Part shown: positions 59,001 through 64,000 of the stretch, one piece after another
Layout: each line of letters begins with the position of its first letter
How positions within the stretch are numbered: position 1 is the stretch's first letter
Origin: Catellatospora paridis
GTDB lineage: Bacteria; Actinomycetota; Actinomycetes; Mycobacteriales; Micromonosporaceae
Direction: 5' to 3'
DNA length: 64,000 nt
Assembly: GCF_009720365.1 (NCBI RefSeq)
Contig: NZ_ML769316.1
Span: 62,001 to 126,000, forward strand
Notes under the pieces: generated by a model
Told to the model about the DNA's origin: nothing
Seen by the model: only the letters and a program-made list of their open reading frames with translations
Database searches by the model: none
Made by a program: the position numbers and the translations under genes

Positions 59001-60450
59001 TGGCTTGAAGTTGTGCCGTGACTTCCTGCTGGTGTCCTGGTCCGACGATGGTGTGTTCGGCCGTGACGGTGCCGCCGAACGCGGCGCAGATGCGCGTCAG
59101 GCGGGAGAGGCTATCAAGATCGTGTTCGAGCGCCGCAGAACGGATCCAGTCGATCATGAAAGGGGGAAGTCGGTATGTCTCCCGGCCCCCTCCGAAGCGC
59201 CACCCAACGGCGGTGAGCGCCTGCACGACGTCGGCCTTTATCGTCGGCGGACATTGGTCCTTCTGTCCGGCGCCCAGCAAGAGTGCCGGTCGCACTGCGA
59301 GGCGATCGAAGACAGACGAGTACGCGCCCTCTGGCAGGTTCCTGATCGCACCTACATTGCCCGCTTCTGATAGTGCGTCGACGAGCCGTTCCTGCGCGAC
59401 GAAGCTCGCCGCATAGGCGTCGAGCACGTATGAGCCATGGTTGGCGAGCAGTCGGTAATCAGTCTGGTTCGACTTCTGCAGGGCGTCGGGGTGCTCGTAG
59501 GTCCATGAGGCGTGGGTCAGGGCCTGCTGGAGGTAGGCGCGTCGGCCCGGTTCGACGTCGAACTCCATATGGAGGCGGTCGACAGTCCGGTCGTGGAGGT
59601 CGGCGAGGCGGCGATACGCCAGCGGCTCCCCCTTCAGCCTGACTGCCTTCTCGCGAGCCGGTGTCGGCACGGCGCCCACCTCGCGCAGGTAGTCGCGTGC
59701 CGCCGCTGCTCGCGCGTCCTTCTTGCGACGACCCTCGCCGCGCCCGCAGCGGGACCCACGGTCGCGGATCACCGCGACGTGAAACAGATCATGGTCAGGT
59801 CCCGCCGTGGAAGCCTCGAGCTCGAACTCGCCATGAGGTTTCGAGTTGACCAGGTGCGTCCACCAGTCAACGTTGAGCTCATGGTCATCGCCGTCGTTGA
59901 CGTCGAAGTCCCGCTCCGCCATTTGGCGCACTGCGCGATAGCCACCCGCGAGCGATATGACGCCAAGGATCTGCAGGGTCACATTCAGCTCGACGCCGTC
60001 AGGCCGTCCACGGTTGGGCTCCTCCCCCTTGCCGAGAGCCATCACCTCGGCAACGGTCAATGTCTCGGATATACGTCGCAGGATCGGGTCCCGCAGTTTC
60101 ACGATCAGTCTGTTCTGCACTCCTCGGTCGGCTAGCCGCTCCTCGGCCACCGCGACGTCGGCGACTGCCACTCCAAGCCAGGCCGATCCGACGGTGGAAA
60201 GAGCCCCCAGCGCGGCTATAGATACGGGCGTTTCACCTGCTTCGTACATGAAGCTGGAGTGGCAGGTCGCCAGGCGCAGCCATCGCGACGCGTCGGAGTT
60301 CGGTTCCGGCTGCCAGCCCGCAGCCGCAAGGTTCGACATCAAACTGCCGGCAAGAGGTGGCAGCTGCGGAAACTCTCCCAGTTCGGGCAGCGGCCAGCGC
60401 AGCCGGCCACTGTCCAACGGAGTCTCATGCGTCGTCCTCGACAGTGCCAT
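56098..60450 (-). CDS. RNase III-like/dsRBD (x2) - histidine kinase - receiver - HEPN-like fusion protein
   Basis: 1450 aa. Residues 50-185 resemble an RNase III domain ('ATCHSSFMYEAG', 'LMALGKGEEPNRGRPDGVEL') and 194-256 a dsRNA-binding domain ('DWWTHLVNSKPHGEFELEAS', 'GRGEGRRKKDARAAAARDYL'). A second RNase III-like domain spans 300-430 ('YLQQALTHASWTYEHPDALQ', 'LLGAGQKDQCPPTIKADVVQ') and a second, weaker dsRBD 455-514 ('GAGGPTSGKSGASQQAAHHL'). The acidic catalytic residues of RNase III are largely lost in both. Residues 800-1005 are a histidine kinase (His 805 in 'LHRLKNDL', N-box 'EVLDNLVKNAAEAL', G-boxes 'EDDGPGLP' and 'GSGLGLWLV'). Residues 1055-1175 are a receiver (Asp 1061/1062, phospho-acceptor Asp 1105 in 'VIVSDLQMPPG', Lys 1157). 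The C-terminal helical part has R1287-N-N-V-G-H1292, a HEPN RNxxxH motif. It follows a partner gene by 63 bp. The likely role is dsRNA sensing coupled to an RNase effector. Confidence 0.85.
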   Translation of the reverse strand: MALSRTTHETPLDSGRLRWPLPELGEFPQLPPLAGSLMSNLAAAGWQPEPNSDASRWLRLATCHSSFMYEAGETPVSIAALGALSTVGSAWLGVAVADVAVAEERLADRGVQNRLIVKLRDPILRRISETLTVAEVMALGKGEEPNRGRPDGVELNVTLQILGVISLAGGYRAVRQMAERDFDVNDGDDHELNVDWWTHLVNSKPHGEFELEASTAGPDHDLFHVAVIRDRGSRCGRGEGRRKKDARAAAARDYLREVGAVPTPAREKAVRLKGEPLAYRRLADLHDRTVDRLHMEFDVEPGRRAYLQQALTHASWTYEHPDALQKSNQTDYRLLANHGSYVLDAYAASFVAQERLVDALSEAGNVGAIRNLPEGAYSSVFDRLAVRPALLLGAGQKDQCPPTIKADVVQALTAVGWRFGGGRETYRLPPFMIDWIRSAALEHDLDSLSRLTRICAAFGGTVTAEHTIVGPGHQQEVTAQLQATLGDIVLAGAGGPTSGKSGASQQAAHHLLRLFALGSGDDGTRLTSAERAQSAALIQTMIEQFPQLSGRRLQRCVNDGLLGLDRIRSAAVNGIDAFLTWAESVDEILGPMPETTYEQLCSIYRGVWTTSRGRRLEQAVHSVATWVMGLDPEGEVEVRAAAEWDQMLAVTAALRAATTRRREPIAELVARWQQSSPKETAGGPSTDLVLGPGEAAAIDECMNWLRRTTGADDASQAVAVRVLGDGVRVECALAQPDQQDRIRPLADLLTELVPGVQIFVEPAKFAITARFIPETDHRSVAAVGLLASGSPIDHSQLRQLANVLHRLKNDLVCLEDAARRARTGDRLSRLRKLADAVAHHQSACQLAGHLSRTRGTAGHTGEETIEIGRWLDEYCAGQMLRLRTGLRLTPPSRTGLLEIQVAPSLLTEVLDNLVKNAAEALAEGGVISVDWHSEPGHVAIVVEDDGPGLPPRVREAFMRDETVPSSKNHGSGLGLWLVGNTLRRMRAGMSYLPTDRGVRWLIRLPVQGLTEDPSPAPAADQDDEETNIPVESHGTPEETSETGTPEPTIVGRGKWRVLFVDDQQNVAHTIAQHIESVADVIDFAADGTSALARLDEQSYDVIVSDLQMPPGTWGGIWLLDQIRARGLRTPVVVLSGEGGQAQTIDALNGGAKAYVVKAQASEDLTPRLEAVMAEHQRNAIADVHRLPLPFVLGIQRFQAEGDLNLKLRFGHRAVEDSLRFLCCIGLGETAVGETPLAPASAVSNNMTMGRWRGLAQRLQRLPDRNAYTHQVLRHVDADRLRAVVTDRNNVGHGAEPRRDELDRMLNLTTQVLDQLAVGFAQVAPDAVLIRQSLDYDDKQFFITAARVTGPGPVLPSVTMSSALPVDRDSVGLWRPQSSWIPMLPWLVARQGESRGEWSLSCFDGFDLAGRGDLAKVRYRAFGSDQVWQAPADRQLTDLLTGRQPSDRSSL

Positions 60451-60513
60451 CGTGGCTGGTGCTCCTCTCAGCGCGACCCAATCGGTCTGTGTGACATGGC
60501 CTGGCGGCGATCG

Positions 60514-62169
60514 TCACGTCTGGGTGTTAGGCAGGTGCTTGCCGATATAGCCGACATAGATCGCTTTGCCGCCGGTGTCGAGGTAGTGCATGCGCGGTGC
60601 CACCATAGATGAGTTGCCTAGCCTGATGTGTGCGCCCATGAAGGCATGGCCGCGAGGGTCCACGTCGACGGGTACAGGCAGTACGCGCATGCGGCTGAAC
60701 CGGCCGTTGTTGCGGACGGTCTCGGACTCGTCACGGGCAACCTTCCCCGCGGGAATGGTCGCATAGTCACCGTCTGGTGGACATTCGCACCAATGTTTGA
60801 AATCGCCCTGGAAACCGGCTTCTGACTTGGCGCGGGCGTAGTCACTGAGGGCTGTGAGCGCCTTCCACGCCAACTGGGCCGCGGACGCGTTGAACGCTTG
60901 CTCGTCGAGGTCCAGGCAGTCGTCTACGCTCCCGGTAAAAGTCACGTACGGGGCGAGCTCCAGCACTCGGTCCAAGACCTCCGCGAACGAGCTCGGAAGT
61001 GATGGTGCCTCTTCCACGGGATGGAACGCATCGTCGTACCGGCCTGCCGCGACCAGGCGCCGCCGCAACTCGCTGATCGAAGCTTCTCTTGACTCGATCT
61101 GGTCTCGCGCTATCTGGACTTCGTCCGTGAGATCTAGCAGCACGGCCTGCTGGTAGCTGATGGTTTGGGTGAGCTGTTCGATGTTGCCGTCCGCGATGGA
61201 TAGCAGCTCGTCGAGCACCTCCACCTGTTTCCGCAGGGCCGCGATGTCCGCATCCGGAGTGCGGATTTCCCTAGCACTATCGCGCAGTGCGATGCCCAGC
61301 CCACGTACCGCAGCCGGCGGGAGTGAATGAGCCGCAAGCTGGCGCGGCAATGTCGCGATCACCCGTGCAGCGCGGGCTGGTTCGGCTTCGATTCGGCCAC
61401 GGCTCAGCAGACGGTGGCGTATCGCGTCCTCCGACATCGCCGGATCAACACCTGGCAGGTAGGTACGCACCCAGCCGGGCGCGATCGCGTGGGTGGAGCC
61501 TATGCCCTCGTTGAAAAACTGCACCGCAGTTGGGTCCAGTAGGTACGTGCTGGCCAAACCTGGTAGGTGATACGCAAGCCGGTCGATGACCTGCCGCCAC
61601 TCCTCGAAAACCCCGTCAGCCGGAGAAGCGGCCACCACGATCGGAAGACGCCGGGTGTCGAGGCATACCAGGTCGAGTAGGTCGTCCACGCTCGATGAAG
61701 GAACGACCGTGGGACGTGCCCGAAGCAGCGAATCGCCGTCGAACGCATCAACGGCGTCGAGAATCAGCCGGACAATCGTCGGCACCTTAGCCGATGGTGC
61801 GGCTACACCATGTGGCGCCGAGGGTTCGACGTTGACACAGATCCAGTTGTTCTCGTCTGCTCGCCCACGTGCGACGCCTACGGTACTCACCCAGACGACG
61901 CCGCCGCCAAGCTCTTCCCTCATCTGCCAAACCGAAGCGGAGCTGGTCTGCGTGTGAACTACGACGGCGGTCGCGGCAACCCTAGTCTCGTCCGCGTCAA
62001 AACGTCCGACGTCGTAGCCTTTTTGGCGTAGCCACGCACGCATCTGCTCGCGCACCCGGATCGACGCGTCACGGTAGTCCAGGGGTGTCTCGAAGGCGGT
62101 CCGATAGGGTACGAACCTTCGGCTGCCAGCATCACCGCTAGCACGGTCGACAGTCTCGGTGGCCGACAA
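60514..62169 (-). CDS. coiled-coil partner protein of the RNase III-kinase fusion
   Basis: 551 aa, TTG start behind GGAGG at 5-nt spacing. The N-terminal 300 residues are alpha/beta ('EDMR'-free, with 'VVVHTQTSSASVWQMREELG', 'LPIVVAASPADGVFEEWRQV', 'LPGLASTYLLDPTAVQFFNE'). A coiled coil follows at about 305-385 ('DIAALRKQVEVLDELLSIAD', 'QIESREASISELRRRLVAAG'). The C-terminal 150 residues hold a distinctive domain ('VRNNGRFSRMRVLPVPVDVD', 'GHAFMGAHIRLGNSSMVAPR', 'YLDTGGKAIYVGYIGKHLPN'). I do not recognise a named family, though the last segment recurs at the ends of actinomycete conflict-type proteins. It precedes the fusion gene by 63 bp and is almost certainly co-transcribed. It may oligomerise with, or be the output of, the kinase-receiver protein. 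Confidence 0.82.
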   Translation of the reverse strand: MSATETVDRASGDAGSRRFVPYRTAFETPLDYRDASIRVREQMRAWLRQKGYDVGRFDADETRVAATAVVVHTQTSSASVWQMREELGGGVVWVSTVGVARGRADENNWICVNVEPSAPHGVAAPSAKVPTIVRLILDAVDAFDGDSLLRARPTVVPSSSVDDLLDLVCLDTRRLPIVVAASPADGVFEEWRQVIDRLAYHLPGLASTYLLDPTAVQFFNEGIGSTHAIAPGWVRTYLPGVDPAMSEDAIRHRLLSRGRIEAEPARAARVIATLPRQLAAHSLPPAAVRGLGIALRDSAREIRTPDADIAALRKQVEVLDELLSIADGNIEQLTQTISYQQAVLLDLTDEVQIARDQIESREASISELRRRLVAAGRYDDAFHPVEEAPSLPSSFAEVLDRVLELAPYVTFTGSVDDCLDLDEQAFNASAAQLAWKALTALSDYARAKSEAGFQGDFKHWCECPPDGDYATIPAGKVARDESETVRNNGRFSRMRVLPVPVDVDPRGHAFMGAHIRLGNSSMVAPRMHYLDTGGKAIYVGYIGKHLPNTQT

Positions 62170-62581
62170 GGCAGACCTCCGTTCAGGGCCGAATCGCGAA
62201 AACGGCGCGGATGCAGATCACTCCAGCACACTAGAGCAGTCACGCTCCGCACACGAGTGTCAGGCGGCTAGTAGATCTCATGTGGCCCGATCGGTTAGTA
62301 CGTACAGCCTCCCGTGGTGGCACGAAGGGTCAAGATCGGCGGCCTTAAGGTTGTGTCGCATTCGGAGTGAGTGCAACGGGCCAAAGCCAATCGGGGATCG
62401 GCTAGTGGACCGCGGCTACCCAGCGGCGACCGGCCCCACCGCCGATCGAGCCCCTCGGCGCCAGACCTGCACCCCGCCCATGCCCGCGATCGGCGGGGAG
62501 TCCAGACCTCTCCACTTCCCGGGTTCATCAAGGAAGCCGGTCCGCTAAGTTGGCGGGGCGTTGATGGACAAGGAGGCGAAT
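62170..62581. other. divergent promoter region
   Basis: 412 bp between the minus-strand RNase III-kinase operon and the plus-strand membrane protein gene. No gene is supported on either strand. Both promoters should be here; ribosome-binding sites GGAGG (minus) and AGGAGG (plus, 62571-62576) mark the two ends. Confidence 0.45.
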
Positions 62582-63073
62582 GTGGCCGAGTGGGCCGGAG
62601 TGGTTTCTGCGGCAGTGGCGGCTGTCGGCTTGCTGTTTGGTGGTTGGCAGCTGTTCCTCTTGAACCGCCAAGCTCGTTATGACCGCCGCGTGGCCGAGAC
62701 CGGTGTGGTGGTGTCATGGCGCGCGGTCGAAGCTCCGGACCGCGGTGGCGATGATGGGCTGGCATACTGGGTGTATGAGGTGACCGCACAGAACCCGGGG
62801 CGACTGCCCATAGACCATGTCAAGATCTTGTGGTCCTTTGGCGCTCCGGTGCGCCGCGTGCACAACACCGGACGCATCGACGATCCCGCATTACACCTTG
62901 CCCTCGTGACGCCAGTCCTTGCCGGTGGTGAATCACGCCAGTGGCGGCGTCGGATCAGGTTCACATACGCCGACCAAGATGCGGTGCTGCACCCGATGTA
63001 CGCGGAGATCACGTTCATGAACATCGACGGCCAGATTCGGACCAACCGCTGGCCACGAGCACGGAGGCCCTAA
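62582..63073 (+). CDS. small membrane-anchored protein, hypothetical
   Basis: 163 aa. GTG 62582 is chosen because AGGAGG lies 5 nt upstream; TTG 62561 and ATG 62564 are in frame but lack such a site. One N-terminal transmembrane helix ('AEWAGVVSAAVAAVGLLFGG' then 'WQLFLLNRQ') is followed by a beta-rich cytosolic domain ('DDGLAYWVYEVTAQNPGRLP', 'HVKILWSFGAPVRRVHNTG', 'WRRRIRFTYADQDAVLHPMY', 'AEITFMNIDGQIRTNRWPR'). Proteins of this layout are common in actinomycetes near defence and mobile genes, with no assigned activity. A short ORF follows by 2 bp. Confidence 0.8.
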   Translation: MAEWAGVVSAAVAAVGLLFGGWQLFLLNRQARYDRRVAETGVVVSWRAVEAPDRGGDDGLAYWVYEVTAQNPGRLPIDHVKILWSFGAPVRRVHNTGRIDDPALHLALVTPVLAGGESRQWRRRIRFTYADQDAVLHPMYAEITFMNIDGQIRTNRWPRARRP

Positions 63074-63075
63074 TC

Positions 63076-63285
63076 TTGCGCAAACTCGGGTCTGTGCCGG
63101 GCCATGGCAGCCCCTTCTCGCACTCGTGGGAGGACGTTGAATCCGGCCCCCCACAGGCTGACGCCCCCGACCCCGTCGGTACGGCCGAGCCGATCCAATT
63201 CGCAATGATCGAGCGCCCCAACGGCAACGACCTCAGATTTAGGCCGCCCAGGGGCACGAGGTTCCACGGGCGCCGCCTTGTCTGA
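63076..63285 (+). CDS. possible small protein
   Basis: An open frame of 69 codons begins with TTG two bases after the upstream stop and ends TGA at 63285. It reads coding-like ('LRKLGSVPGHGSPFSHSWED', 'EPIQFAMIERPNGNDLRFRP', 'PRGTRFHGRRLV'). There is no independent ribosome-binding site, so translation would depend on coupling to the membrane protein gene. No family recognised. It could be chance. Confidence 0.4.
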   Translation: MRKLGSVPGHGSPFSHSWEDVESGPPQADAPDPVGTAEPIQFAMIERPNGNDLRFRPPRGTRFHGRRLV

Positions 63286-63504
63286 CGGCGCACTGTGAGC
63301 ACGGATGCGGCCCGATCAAGCCGATGGGTGGTTCGACAGCTGGCGCTCCCTCTAGGCATTGACTGACTACGCCAGGTTGCCATCGGGAGCGAGTTCGTCC
63401 AGGTGCGGCGAAATCACAAGGCCAGGCGGAGTGACGCTTGATCAGCCTCAGTTAAGGACGTTCAGGTGATCGAGGCTCGCGCCGGCGCGCCGTAGCCTCT
63501 GCGC

Positions 63505-64000
63505 ATGGAGCGAAGCGAGCTGGTCAGGCTTTATCCTGTTCTGTTTCATATGGCCGAGGACGGCACATGGCCCTCAATACGTGCGAACGGGTTGCTGAGC
63601 ACGCGTGCGATCGTAGATCTGTTCGATCCAGCTGCAACAGTCCGCACGTCGATACTGGGCAGCGTGCGCAGCAAGCCCGTAGTGATCGAACATCCCCAGC
63701 ACGGTTATGCCGTCATCCGCGACCAGGCTCCGTTGAAGTTCTTGGATCAGTGTCTGACCGAAGGCACCGCAGCTCAGGACTACCTTAACGCTCTTAATGA
63801 GCGTGTTTTCTTCTGGCTCAGCTTCACCCGTCTGCGACGCCTGCTTGACGCGAAGCGCTATCGCAACAACGCGGCGACGGTTATCCACGTCGACACCGCC
63901 CGGCTGTTGGCCTGCCACGCCGACACAGTTCAGCTTGCGCCATACAACACAGGCAGCATGCACGTGCCGAGCGCGCCGAGACGCGGCACTGACGTGTTTG
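63505..64000 (+). CDS. DUF7002-like protein, possible ADP-ribosyltransferase relative (3' end outside window)
   Basis: Open from ATG 63505 to the window edge (165 residues visible). It matches the DUF7002 pattern: 'LYPVLFHMAEDGTWPSIRAN' then GLLST, 'VVIEHPQHGYAVIRDQAPL', 'NERVFFWLSFTRLRRLLDAK', 'VIHVDTARLLACHADTVQLA', 'PYNTGSMHVPSAPRRGTDVF'. The H-x(n)-W-x-x-I-x-x-x-G-L-L-S-T start resembles RES/DarT-like ADP-ribosyltransferase folds, but this link is inference. It is missed by ORF callers that require a stop codon inside the window. The ribosome-binding site is weak. Confidence 0.8.
   Translation, partial: MERSELVRLYPVLFHMAEDGTWPSIRANGLLSTRAIVDLFDPAATVRTSILGSVRSKPVVIEHPQHGYAVIRDQAPLKFLDQCLTEGTAAQDYLNALNERVFFWLSFTRLRRLLDAKRYRNNAATVIHVDTARLLACHADTVQLAPYNTGSMHVPSAPRRGTDVF

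Noticed and set aside
1-64000. CRISPR array or cas genes
   Set aside because: No regularly spaced short direct repeats and no Cas-type proteins were seen; the CHAT protease has no CRISPR context here.
1-64000. rRNA genes or additional intact tRNAs
   Set aside because: Only tRNA-Pro(GGG) is complete; the tRNA-Val sequence at 5840-5871 lacks the 5' half.

Overview
This is a high-GC actinobacterial window, most like the filamentous actinomycetes (Micromonosporaceae, Frankiaceae or Streptosporangiales type). The evidence is strong G/C bias at third codon positions, GTG/TTG starts, IS110/IS701/IS6 elements, AbrB-plus-integrase cassettes and very large STAND/WD40 proteins. Genus cannot be settled by eye. 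It reads as a defence and mobility island: two integrases, at least three insertion sequences, att-like scars, decayed genes, and one anti-phage-type cluster after another.

Layout. 0-5.9 kb: end of a WD40 gene, tRNA-Pro(GGG), an integrase/excisionase pair, an IS6 copy with a nonsense codon, an intact IS110 element, and a tRNA-Val(CAC)-like scar. 5.9-9.7 kb: a STAND NTPase with 14 WD40 blades. 10.2-16.2 kb: an unknown gene, an HTH-ImmA/IrrE metallopeptidase and an Mrr-like nuclease in one operon, convergent with a less GC-rich CHAT protease. 16.3-24 kb: a five-gene minus-strand operon (unknown protein, ParB-like, SNF2 helicase, DUF3883-like, DPPY DNA methyltransferase), with a divergent DEAD-type helicase at 25.1-27.7 kb. 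27.8-29.6 kb: a shattered DNA methylase and a PEP-utilising swivel domain. 29.8-32.5 kb: a lipoprotein, a secreted protein and a membrane protein.

33.5-38.8 kb: a translationally coupled MutL-like ATPase / DUF4420 / Z1 operon (Mza-type core). 39.0-44.9 kb: an alpha/beta hydrolase coupled to a caspase-STAND-WD40 protein of 1690 aa. 45.0-49.8 kb: a restriction-modification locus with two unrelated nucleases, NaeI-like and NgoMIV-like. Both prototypes recognise GCCGGC; here they flank one C5 methyltransferase and one Vsr nuclease. 50.0-51.6 kb: a HEAT-repeat protein. 51.7-53.3 kb: an IS701 element ending in an inverted copy of its own 3' end. 53.4-54.9 kb: an AbrB-integrase cassette. 55.3-56.1 kb: an integrase relic and a second relic of the 28-kb methylase.

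56.1-62.2 kb holds the most unusual locus: a 1450-residue protein with two RNase III-like/dsRNA-binding units, a histidine kinase, a receiver and a C-terminal region with a HEPN-type RNxxxH motif, preceded by a coiled-coil partner gene. The right end has a small membrane protein, a short ORF and a DUF7002-like gene that runs off the window.

Most clusters share one architecture, a sensor (WD40, dsRBD, HTH), an NTPase switch and a nuclease or protease effector, as expected of prokaryotic immunity. All functions are inferred from sequence motifs alone.
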